Part shown: one piece after another, positions 54,069 through 63,180 of the stretch
Position numbering within the stretch: the first letter of the stretch is position 1
Layout of the letters: every line of letters starts with the position of its first letter
Notes under the pieces: model-generated
Databases searched by the model: none
What the model was told of the DNA's origin: nothing
Seen by the model: only the letters and a program-made list of their open reading frames with translations
Made by a program: the position numbers and the translations under genes
NCBI GenBank assembly: GCA_963971575.1
Contig: OZ020618.1
Coordinates: 43,724,509-43,788,508, forward strand
DNA length: 64,000 bases
From: Liopterus haemorrhoidalis
Taxonomy: Eukaryota; Arthropoda; Insecta; Coleoptera; Dytiscidae
Direction: 5' to 3'

Positions 54069-54320
54069 GAAGAAATTTTCCCGAATGTGGAAGTTGCTAC
54101 AAGGATATTCCTTTGCTTAATGGTCACCAATTGTAGTGGAGAGCGCTCATTTTCACGATTAAAAAGAATAAAAACTGAATTACGAACGACTATGTTACAA
54201 GAACGACTTTCTAATTTGTCAATCTTGTGCATAAAAAGTGATATCCTTCATAAATTAGACTTTGATGACATAATAGAAGATTTTGCACAACAGAAATTCC
54301 GAAGAAACCATCATCATTAA
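54069..54320 (+). pseudogene. hAT transposase C-terminal domain (open fragment)
   Basis: The plus frame reads EIFPNVEVATRIFLCLMVTN, then CSGERSFSRLKRIKTELRTT, MLQERLSNLSILCIKSDILH and LDFDDIIEDFAQQKFR before a natural-looking stop. CSGERSFSRLKRIK is the hAT dimerisation motif of ZMYM1-like elements. The fragment is intact to its C-terminus, but the catalytic region is missing upstream, where the 918-bp element sits. Confidence 0.88.
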
Positions 54321-54676
54321 CGTAAACCCAATTCTCAATATAGTAATCACTTCACTTATATTTGATTTGTATAAAACTAACCATAATAACCAATAAAGTC
54401 AGTAAATAAAAGTACATACTGATGTTTTCATTGACATTTTTTTTTACTTTCTAAAAGAGCGCCAAACTCTGTGTGCCCAAAGGCCCCTGCATGGCCTAAG
54501 ACGACCCTGACTACGGTTGTTAAGGTATAAATTATAAATTATTATAAGTGTCTCAGAATAATGTGATTAATTAGTGATTATGTAGAAAAATAAATTTTTA
54601 CGTGTATTTAACAATAATCAACGTTTTCATTGAAATGTATTAACTTTTAAATTGCTAAGAACGTTCTTTATTTTCT

Positions 54677-55180
54677 AGACGATCCTCGTAATTGCTTATG
54701 AGCCACCATATTATGACGTCATGAATACTACCAACTTAAGAGACCAACAGTTTCTCATATTATATAGGTAAATCAGTACGCATAATTTCTGGAAACTCTT
54801 TTAAAACTAATAGTTTTATTATTGTTATTTATTCTTGTAAATTCATGTAAAACATTTATTAAATCCACATGTTACTAAAATTAATCTAGTCTTGTTTCTC
54901 TGAAAAGTTAAAATCAGATTAAAATCTCATTAATAAAGTTATAAAAGTAATTTTCCACACAAAATGGTTAGTAAAACTATGTGTATGAAAGTGTTACGGG
55001 AAGTAGGTTTTCCAGAATATCTCGTGATGTGTTTCAAAGCGAGAGATCAAGGTAATGTTATCTACTTATGTTACATGAAAACAATAACTTTTGATGTTCT
55101 GTTTGCGACAGAAAGTTTCCATAAAACATTGTTCTAACAGACAAGAGTTTGAAAAGCTACGTTTATTCTGTACTTTGTGG
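54677..55180 (+). repeat. Tandem ~500-bp repeat unit 1
   Basis: The unit begins GACGATCCTCGTAATTGCTT and includes TATGACGTCATGAATACTAC and, near its end, GTTACATGAAAACAATAACT. The next unit starts at 55181. The distal ~320 bp recurs at 59510-59830. Confidence 0.85.
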
Positions 55181-55280
55181 ACGACCCTCGTAATTGCTTA
55201 CTAGCCGCCATGATATGACGTCATAAATACTACCAACTTAAAAGACCGACAGTTTCCCAGATTATATAAAACAGCACGCG

Positions 55281-55753
55281 CAGTGATGGGATTCACCCGG
55301 TTCGCTCGAACCGTTTGTTAAGAAATTTTAAGTTCGGCGAACCGCTTGTTAAAATACAGGGAATGACCATAGCCGTCAGTTCAGCAGAAGCTGAAATAGG
55401 CTTTAGCCTTATGAATAATATATGCACAGAAAAACAAAACAGACTGATCGTTTCAAATATAAGTAATATAATGGTTATTAATTTGAATGGTTTGCCTTTA
55501 ATAGATTGGGATCCAGTACCGATAGTGCTAAATTGGTTAAGAAGCAACCACAGTTCGGATGATCTTCGTGTAAAAACAAAAACGGAAGTAGAACTGACTG
55601 AAAACCAGAGGGCTATTTGACAATATTGAAAATAATTACATATCTTAATGTTAAATTTAAATAAATATGCTATTTTGAATTTTGTGAAAATTTTGTGTTT
55701 TTAAACAAATACCCCTGCGAACCGGTTGTTGAGCAAATTGAATCCCAGCACTG
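55281..55753 (+). mobile_element. hAT element, deleted, 473 bp
   Basis: Ends CAGTGATGGGATTCACCCGG and, inverted, CAGTGCTGGGATTCAATTTG both lead to a CCGGTTCGC-type sequence. Outside are AGCACGCG (55273-55280) and AGTACGAG (55754-55761), a TSD with two differences, supported by the empty site in the neighbouring unit. Confidence 0.88.
55348..55617 (+). pseudogene. hAT transposase C-terminal fragment (KIAA1586-like)
   Basis: The plus frame reads MTIAVSSAEAEIGFSLMNNI, CTEKQNRLIVSNISNIMVIN and LNGLPLIDWDPVPIVLNWL. This is the end of a hAT transposase of the type with SSAE-E-GFS-MN in place of SGERSFSRL. It runs open to a stop. The rest of the gene is deleted. Confidence 0.78.
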
Positions 55754-55849
55754 AGTACGAGTCAATTCTGGAAACTCGTCTCTATGTTACGATACCGAAA
55801 ATTGATATTTTCAGTTTTTTTTAAAATACTTTTACTAAGAAGGGTGGAA

Positions 55850-56470
55850 AAATTCGTAATTAATTTGTTACCGACCGCCAACAAATATAAGGGAGGTCCC
55901 TACATAACGTTTTGACTATTTTTAGCATGATGTCTGTCGGTCTGTCTGTCCGTCCGTCCGTCCGTCGGTCTGTCTGTCTGTCTGCCTGTCTGTCTGTCCG
56001 TCTGTCCGTCCGTCTGTCTGTGTACACGTGCAGAGCAAATTCGGCTGAAAGGATTTTTATGAAACTTCATATTTAAGCTTCTGCTATCAATGGCACGAGT
56101 TGTTCAAATTTTGGTAAAAATCGGTTGACTAAAAATGGGAGTTTACTTGTGTCGATTTTAAGATTTTTAACAGAAAAATATTTCGAAAAATTTATTGAAC
56201 AAAAGTTGCTAGAAAAGCAATAATTAATAACTTTTATTTGAGACGTTTTTTGATAAAACGAAAAATTTCGAATAATTTTTGTAAAATTTTTCGTAATTTT
56301 TTCTGTCTCAATTTTTTCATACTTATATGTAAGGTTTCCATGGTCATGATAAATAATATCTCTGTTGGAAAATATTAGGCCAAGTTGTTTCTACTCTGCT
56401 GCTAGAATGTATTTTATATAAGTACTTTATGGTGGCGGTCGGTCCTGTGGTGGCCACAGCTGATTTTTTT
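55850..56470 (-). repeat. Dispersed repeat with internal (GACA)n, copy 2
   Basis: This is the reverse-orientation copy of 23750-24400, with the microsatellite as (CTGT/CCGT)n at about 55930-56022. It lacks about 65 bp present in copy 1 next to the microsatellite. Confidence 0.85.
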
Positions 56471-56572
56471 TAAATAATCACGCATCGCTATTAATTTGAC
56501 CAGTAAAACAAAGTAATGTGGTTTTATTTGTGAGATCATACTTAATGACGAAAATAATGTATTCCGCTGAAG

Positions 56573-57000
56573 AAAGAGTGTTCATTATAAAAATATTTTA
56601 CAGTGGTGATAGTACTGCAATTGATGGAACAGCACGTGAAAATCAGGTATAGTTCCAATATGACGGGTGTCCAACGCATTTTGGAAGAGATGTAAGGGAA
56701 TATTTAGATCACTTGTTTCCAAATCGATGGATTGGTGTAAGTGGTGCAATAAAGTGGCTCTCCAGATCTCCTATGAGACCAGACACAGTATTATTTATTT
56801 TTGTGGAGTCAACTTAAAAGCAAAATTTATAAAATCCTTCACCCAAATATTAATTCTTTGAGAAATACAATTTTTACAATATGCGCCTCTATAATAGATA
56901 GGCAACTAACTAATGTACGTATTTCTTTTTATAATAGAATGGAATATTGTTTATTACAGAACAGTGGCTAATTTGAACATCTATTATAATAAAAGTAAGT
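56573..57000 (+). pseudogene. mariner relic, N-terminus joined to C-terminus
   Basis: MYSAEERVFIIKIFYSGDST is the start of a mariner-family transposase. By 56655 it has changed to FQYDGCPTHFGRDVREYLDH, LFPNRWIG and LSRSPM, the second-Asp region onward, then ICASI-like and FYNRMEYCLLQN. About 150 codons between are missing. Whether both parts come from one deleted copy or two copies is open. Confidence 0.7.
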
Positions 57001-57084
57001 AATAATATATTTATTTTAAATCCTTTTATTGTTTAAATTTAATAAAATAAATTATGTAATGATAATGGTGTTCCAAAATGGAAT

Positions 57085-58747
57085 ACCATTATGAAGTGGG
57101 AAAATAGTTTTCAAAGAACAGGATCTTTGAGACCAGGAACTGTACGGAGACGTGATCGAACTGTACGGACCCCGGAAAACATTGAAAGAGTGCGACAAAC
57201 GTTGGAAGCCAGCCCTCGTCGTTCGGCGGTACATCACGCACGCGCTCTTCAGATGTCAGACAGGTTAGTTCGCAGAATCTTACACTTGGACCTTCATTTC
57301 CATTCGTATAAGATTAAGATTATTCAAAAACTGCTGCAAAACGACTTCATGAGACGACACAGGTTCGGAGAAGCAATGTTGGAATTGATGACGGACGATA
57401 TAGTTTTGGTCACGAGTGACAAGGTCCACTTTCATTTATCGGGGATGGTAAACAAACAGAACTTTCGGTACTGGGCAACTGAAAACCCGCAACAACTGCA
57501 TCAGAATCCTCTGCACAGCGAGAAAGTAACTGTTTGGTGTAGCGTATCTCGAACCTGCATTATTGGGCCTTTTTTTTTCGTGAAAACAGACGAACAGTGA
57601 CTGTTAACACAGATCGCTACGTTACCATGTTGAATGATTATTTCCTGCCAACAGTAAGAAAACGACGCAGCAACCTCTACACAGTTTAGTTTCAACAAGA
57701 TAGGGCAACTTGCCATACTTTAAGGGGGGGAGTATGGTCAGAGCAGCACATTTTATACCCATTTTCAAGATTTTTTTTTAGAAAACTGTTAATAGTAACT
57801 TGATTGGGATAGTACCTACAGTAAAGAACAACCTTTGAAGAGTATCCAAAAAAAAAATTTATTGAAAAATATCGAAAATTAAGCTCGTGACATGAATTTG
57901 AAATTTTCGTTCAAGACAAAGAGTTGATTTGCGGTGAGACACATAACTAATGACTGGATCATCTAAAACAAAAAAACCAAAAATATTTCGTTAGTTTATG
58001 AGTTTCTTGAGGTAACGCTGTCGAGTTTTTTCAAATATCTAGATTATTTAATTTTTGGTATAAGTTTGAAGTCAAAAAAACGAAAAAAACGGATTTTTTT
58101 TTTCGAAATTTCTGTTTTCAGTTGTAAAAAATTCCATAAAAAAAAGAAAGCAAGAAAAAAAAATATCTCGACAGCGTTACCTCAAGAAACTCATAAACTA
58201 ACGAAATATTTTTGTTTTTTTTTGTTTTAGATGATCCAGTCATTAGTTATGTGTCTCACCGCAAATCAACTCTTTGTCCTGAACGAAAATTTCAAATTCA
58301 TGTCACGAGCTTAATTTTCGATATTTTTCAATAATTTTTTTTTTGGATACTCTTCAAAGGTTGTTCTTTACTGCAGGTATTATCCCAATCAAGTTACTAT
58401 TAACAGTTTTCTAAAAAAAAATCTTGAAAATGGGTATAAAATGTGCTGCTCTGACCATTTAAGACAGCATTTCCCAGGACGCCTGATTTCATTGCGTGGG
58501 GTTATGGAGTGGCCACCTCGTTCACTTGTCACCTTGTGAGTACTTTTTATGGGGTTACTTAAAAGCTCAAGCTAACATTAACAAACCACGTACTCTTTCC
58601 GAAGAGCTTTCCGAAAACATAACGCGAGAAATTCAGAGGATTCCACGTGCCATGCTTGAACATTGTATGGACAATTTCGCCACCCGTCTACAAGAATGCC
58701 TCGACAAAAATGGACGCCACCTAACTGATGCGATTTTTCGAAGTTGA
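57085..58747 (+). pseudogene. mariner-family transposase split by a palindromic element
   Basis: Open from about 57091 to 57600: FQRTGSLRPGTVRRRDRTVR, SPRRSAVHHARALQMS, VTSDKVHFHLSGMVNKQNFR (first Asp; the usual Glu-Ala is Lys-Val) and HSEKVTVWCSVS. After a frameshift, TVTVNTDRYVTMLNDYFLP and FQQDRATCHT (second Asp). The palindrome intervenes. From 58464 come FPGRLISLRG, WPPRS and, open from 58526, CEYFLWGYLKAQANINKPRT to the C-terminus FRS. The N-terminal HTH half is missing. Confidence 0.85.
57725..58457. mobile_element. Palindromic MITE, 733 bp, in mariner
   Basis: Arms of about 295 bp at 57734-58025 and 58163-58457 are near-perfectly complementary, beginning TGGTCAGAGCAGCACATTTT. TTTAAG flanks both sides (57719-57724 and 58458-58463). 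The left end has an extra GGGGGGAGTA not matched on the right. Inner words CTCGACAGCGTTACCTCAAG and inverse define the arm limits. No coding content. Confidence 0.88.
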
Positions 58748-58963
58748 TTATTTTTTCGAAAATAAATGTGTATTTTTGCAAATGGCAATGTACCAGTTTT
58801 GTATAAAAACAATAAAATTTGAAATTGGTTCGAAATTAAATGTGTGAAAGTCTTTTCAAAAACATCATACTTCTCTGCCGGATCCTGTATTTGATGCTAA
58901 CAGTTCAATATGTTGTTTTGAAAGTATTCTATTTAACTTGCTAATAAGTATCTAACAATATAA

Positions 58964-59489
58964 TGGCCCGGTTACACGATGCCAGTAACTTGTGCAAGTA
59001 CTGGCACAAGTACTTGTGCCAGTACTTGCACAAGTCGTTTTGTCATTTACACGTATTCCAGTATCTTATTTAAGTAACCTTGCAAAGAACCCGAAACACA
59101 CTGCAAAAAGTAGATGCTTCCAATTATTTTTTATGCGTAAAACCGTCTTTTTAACGCGCCAATTTTCGATGTTTAACCTAATTTTATGTATTTTATGCGT
59201 ACGTCTTTCTAAACAAAAATGAATCGGCGCCAAAAACTACATTTATTAAAAAAAGGTGTGAAAAAGTTTGTTTTTGTAACCGCAAAATACATCAGCTGTT
59301 CATGGCGGCCATTTTTAAGTCACTGGCACGGCTACTTGTGCCAGTAAATAGGAACGGCTTCTATTCACTTGACTTGCATGAGATACTTGTGCCAGTACTG
59401 GCACCAGTACTGCATGTACGTTTACACGATGCCAGTGACTGGTGCAAGTACTTACTGGTGCAAGTTACTTGCATCGTGTAACTGAACCA
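58964..59489. mobile_element. MITE with palindromic subterminal repeats, 526 bp
   Basis: Ends TGGCCCGGTTACACGATGCC and, inverted, TGGTTCAGTTACACGATGCA are flanked by TAA (58961-58963 and 59490-59492), fitting PIF/Harbinger. Next to both ends, CAAGTACT and GTGCCAGTACTTG words form dense short palindromes (58980-59035, 59330-59470). Confidence 0.85.
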
Positions 59490-59509
59490 TAAAACATTAA
59501 TTTAACTTA

Positions 59510-59830
59510 CATTTATCTAAAATTAATTACCTCTTTTTGCTATTAAGAGTCAAAATCAGTTTTAAATCCTATTATTAAAGTTTAAAATTAATTTTCCGCG
59601 CTAAGTTTTTAATAAAAGAACGTGTGTGTAAAACAGAAGTGTTACAGAAAGTACTAGTATGTTATCTAGAGTAACACATGATGTGGTTCAAAGCGAGAGA
59701 TCAAGGTAGTGCTGCCCACTTGTGTTACATGAAAACAATAACTTTTGATGTTCTGTTTGTGACAGAAAGACTCCCTAAAAACATTGTTCTAACAGACCAG
59801 AGTTTGAAAAGCCAACGTCTGTTGCTTATG
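59510..59830 (+). repeat. Third copy of the 54.9-55.2 kb repeat segment
   Basis: AGTGTTACAGAAAGTACTAG, GGTTCAAAGCGAGAGATCAA, GTTACATGAAAACAATAACT and CAGAGTTTGAAAAGCCAACG match 54980-55165 in order. The copy is in the same orientation and abuts the MITE. Confidence 0.85.
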
Positions 59831-60490
59831 GGGGCTTTTATAAAAAAAACATGACCTTTGTTCAACGATTTTTCTCCTCCAACGTATTTTATATAATAGA
59901 TATAATGAGCAAAAAATTAACATTGAAAATAACAATAACACTTCACAGGTTTTTTTTTTTCAGCATTTTGTTTCAATGTTTAGTACAAGAATGTTTCATC
60001 GCTTTAGATAAAATGGCTGTTTACTGCAGGGACTTCTTTGATGTGTTCGTCTTATTCTTAAATTTTATTTGTAAAATTTATAAATGTCGCTTCCAAAAGA
60101 GTCGTATAAGTACCATATACATGAGTGTAGTGTTTACATCATTAAAAAAGGTTCCCATCACGTAGTTTGTACTTATAATAAATACAATGTTATTATCTAC
60201 CAGCTGAGGTACCCGTATTCCTTACGGTTTTTGTAATGTACATTTTTGCTGTAACGTAAATTAAACAAAAAATAAGTGATATATTTCTATTTCAAGTAGA
60301 ACAGAAAATAATATGATAGTGTATTCTGTAACAAGAGGTGCGTTCGGCATAACTGTGCAGTGTTAACTCTGTGTTGTGCAAGTTTTTGTCACGTGACCAC
60401 TGTGCATACTGTGCAAGAAAGTCAAAGACGAACGCTTTGTTCAGATTGTGCAGTTATTGAAACTATTAATGATTCAAAATCACACATCAT
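59831..60490. other. Intergenic, nothing recognised
   Basis: The AT-rich 104-codon frame at 59851-60165 has hydrophobic stretches but no family motif, start context or neighbours that would support a gene. A GAGGTGCGTTCGGCATAAC word near 60336 could be a transposon end without partner. Confidence 0.45.
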
Positions 60491-60492
60491 GC

Positions 60493-60860
60493 TGTATGGT
60501 AGGGTAACCAGATTTCAGTGAAGGGTAACCGGGACACAGAGAAAAAAGAAACGTCCCCATCTCTCAGATCCAAGTGAAGAGCAAAAAAAGGACCTCACTT
60601 CCCAAAACTAAGTGAAAAGCAAAAAAAATGTCCTCACCTCTCAAAACTAAGTAAAGAGCAAAAAAAAAGGTCCTCACCTCCCAAAACTAAGTGAAGAGCA
60701 AAAAAAAAAGGTCCTCACCTCCAAGTGAAGAACAAAATAAGTTCTCACCTCAAAAACCGGGACAATCGGGCGTCCCGAGAACTATTTTCGGGACACCGGG
60801 ACAATTGACCTAAAACCGCTGTTTTGAGAATTTACAGTTTTCGATCTTACCGACCTACCA
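60493..60860. mobile_element. Possible hAT-type element with minisatellite
   Basis: GGTAGGGTAACCAGATTTCA on the left, and GGGACACCGGGACAATTG with CGACCTACCAT on the right, are words typical of one group of hAT MITEs. Exact ends and a TSD could not be fixed. Confidence 0.45.
60571..60755 (-). repeat. ~45-bp minisatellite, about four units (inverse of 37225)
   Basis: The unit is GTGAAGAGCAAAAAAAA-GGTCCTCACCTCYCAAAACTAA, the reverse complement of the unit at 37225-37405 with A-run length differences. The surrounding element is different from the one at 37132. Confidence 0.9.
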
Positions 60861-61199
60861 TATTGCCTTGCGTAGCGTCTAATTTTCTAAGTTACAAAAT
60901 GGCCGTTTTGACTTAACTACGTTTTTAACAATGTTTTAAGTGGTTTACTTAAACTTTTATATAAATTCATAATTTAGTAATACAATTGTGAAAGTACCAT
61001 GAAGTTACAAACTCAAAATGTTTCATCTTTGCGATATGCTTAAATATTTTGGTAAGCTATTATGTTTGAAATTGTAATAATGGGCTAACAAGTCTTCTTG
61101 GTTTTAGACATCCTTGAACAAAGTTTATGAAGAATAAACGAAATATTGGATCGATTATGAAATAATTGCATAACTCCATCGCCTTCTTCTTTATCCCAA

Positions 61200-61870
61200 A
61201 CAATTCTTATCATTGTATGTCTCAACAGAAGATCAAAAATTCTCCGTCTGGTATATATATATATATCAATCACTCCAAGTTGCAACTAACGAATTCATGT
61301 AAAAATTTAGGTATTATACTAGATACCGAACTAAAATTCAAAGAATATATGAAGCGTGCCTTTCTTGCACTAAAAAAACTATTTATGAACCGTTTCGTAC
61401 TAACCAAAAAACACAAGCAAATACTATGTGACAGTCTCGTCCTATCGATCTTTAATTACTGTGACACGATTTACGGACCTTCCCTGTCGTATTTCGATTC
61501 GAGGCGAATTCAAAAAGTGCAAAATTACTGTGTACGTTTCATATTAGGACTAAAGAAAAGGAAACCTACTTCCCAACACCTGAAGAAGTTAGGATGGTTA
61601 AACATGTCTGAAAGAAGACACTTACACATGTTTCATTCACAAAATCTTAAGCACAAACGAACCTAGCTATTTAGTCGAAAAAATCATTAAAATATCTCAA
61701 ATTAACATTAAAAATACTAGGAACTCTCACTTGATACATATTCCCAAACACCGAACAACATTATTCAAAAAATCATTTTCGTACAACGCTGCCACGATAT
61801 ACAACTCCATTCCGAAAAAAAGTCTCTTTAAATTGCCCAATTCAAAAAACGACTCTGCCAGCAAATAGTC
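61200..61870 (+). pseudogene. Jockey/CR1-type LINE C-terminal fragment
   Basis: Open to 61666: LQLTNSCKNLGIILDTELKF, YMKRAFLALKKLF, SLVLSIFNYCDTIYGPSLSY, RIQKVQNYCVRFILGL and KLGWLNMSERRHLHM. Then, in another frame, YLVEKIIKISQIN and LFKKSFSYNAATIYNSIP. This is the region after RT in jockey-like LINEs. The RT itself is absent. Confidence 0.85.
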
Positions 61871-62009
61871 CCAATGTGAGCTTAATGGATCGATCCGTGT
61901 TCAATTAGACTGCATATTGCACTTAGTAAACAATGCTATTATTTGTTAACATAAAACACTGTATGTACTCAATTGTAAAATAACTTTAAGGTTAGGTGGT
62001 AGAGCAGTA

Positions 62010-62226
62010 GAGATGGTGTAGGTTTCATAGTCAATAGGAATTGGAAAAACAAAATAATAGACTTCAAACCAATATCAACCCGAATTGCCGCACTAGTCAT
62101 AAAAATAAGTAACCAGTGTAATCTACAGATAATACAAGTCCACGCCCCAACAACTGAATCATCTGAAGATGAAATTATAGAATTCTATGATAAACTGGAC
62201 GACACTATTAACGAACTTTCAATCAC
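62010..62226 (+). pseudogene. LINE endonuclease-domain fragment
   Basis: The plus frame reads GVGFIVNRNWKNKIIDFKPI, STRIAALVIKISNQCNLQII and QVHAPTTESSEDEIIEFYDK. QVHAPTT and the preceding beta strands are typical of the apurinic-type endonuclease domain of LINEs. It ends abruptly at the CTGT microsatellite. It is not continuous with the LINE fragment just upstream. Confidence 0.78.
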
Positions 62227-62237
62227 CAAAGATCCTC

Positions 62238-62238
<1 letters not shown>

Positions 62239-62303
<65 letters not shown>
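62239..62303 (+). repeat. (CTGT)n microsatellite, ~16 units
   Basis: Perfect CTGT run, then TCGGTAAAAATTGTAGCCAA. The same junction phrase follows CTGTCTG near 40685-40720. Confidence 0.95.
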
Positions 62304-62306
<3 letters not shown>

Positions 62307-62329
62307 TCGGTAAAAATTGTAGCCAAACG

Positions 62330-63180
62330 GCTAAACTTAGAGAGTTGAAATTTGGCATGCTTATACAACTCTTTGACCCGCACATAGGAAAAATACTAAA
62401 ACATCTAAAAAACATATCCCCCTAAAAATATAAACAAATATGTGCTCATCGAAAAAAAAAATATTTTTTTATAATTCTGAGTAGGGTATCAAATGAAAGC
62501 CCTTGGTACGTGGATTAACGATCAAATTTTTATTTTTGCAAAATAAATTATTTTGAAGCGATTTTTGCCAAAATTGTGCAAAAATTTTTTTGTCCCACAC
62601 TCTGTAGCCCAGATGGTTTAAACTAAAAATCTGAAAAAATTCTAAGTAATGTACATTGGTGTGAACCGGAATAGTTCAACAGGAATTTTTGATCAGATTA
62701 AGTTTTTGGAAAAAAACGCATTTTTTGTGAGTTTTGGCTAATAATGTACACAAGTTATAGATTTGTAACACGCCACACTGTAACGTGTATGCTGGTCTAA
62801 TGGTATTTGACGCTGATTTTTCACCCAAGTAACCCGATCCGAAAGGGATCGAACCGTGTGAGAAGAGACTATATTATTTTTTGTTTTTTTTTTTTTTATT
62901 TTTATATTGTTTAAATTATTTTTTCAAAATTCTAGTTATATTTTGGCAAATGTTGCATTTAATTTTTAAAAGCGTAAATTTAATAGCCAGTGGAAATTGT
63001 TTAAATTATAATTTAATTCTGTTTCAATATACACGAAATCAGAGGGGCGGAACTTATAACAACCAATGGAAGCCATAGGCGCAATATTAAAAATTCTTAA
63101 TGAACCTTGCTGTATAAAAAAAAATACTGCACATATTTAGAAACCAAAATAATGGTATTAGGCGTTCGAATTAAAATTAA
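62330..63180 (+). repeat. Dispersed repeat with tRNA-like block, copy 2
   Basis: This is the forward-orientation relative of 39775-40420: ATTCTGAGTAGGGTATCAAA, AAATTATTTTGAAGCGATTT, TAACTTATATTTT-type and AATGTTGCATTTAATTTTTA words appear in matching order. It is longer than copy 1 at its left end. No coding frame of interest. Confidence 0.85.
62783..62870 (+). tRNA. tRNA-like block in repeat copy 2 (decayed)
   Basis: CTGGTCTAATGGTATTTGAC (A-box-like) and GGGATCGAACCGTGTG (B-box-like) stand at the position that holds a better tRNA-like block in copy 1. The spacing is similar, and the stem middle differs completely. Not a functional tRNA gene. Confidence 0.35.

Larger units (their letters stand above)
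52920..54509 (+). mobile_element. hAT element hosting a 918-bp GC-rich insertion
   Basis: The left end CAGTTCCGTCTTTTCC and the inverted right end CAGGGTCGTCTTAGGCC are roughly alike, and GGGCCCC-type sequence lies inside both. The transposase C-terminus lies on plus near the right end. The 8 bases outside (GGCATGGT and ACTACGGT) agree at only four positions, so the TSD is not convincing. Confidence 0.6.
55181..55790 (+). repeat. Tandem repeat unit 2, truncated, with hAT insertion
   Basis: GACGACCCTCGTAATTGCTT onward matches unit 1 to the hAT insertion at 55281, then resumes with AGTACGAGTCAATTCTGGAA. Unit 1 shows the uninterrupted site, CAGTACGCATAATTTCTGGA. Unit 2 fades after about 55795. 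Confidence 0.85.

Noticed and set aside
59851..60165. A 104-codon frame with possible membrane-like stretches
   Set aside because: The Phe/Ile/Leu runs follow from T-rich sequence; there are no conserved motifs and no signs of selection visible.
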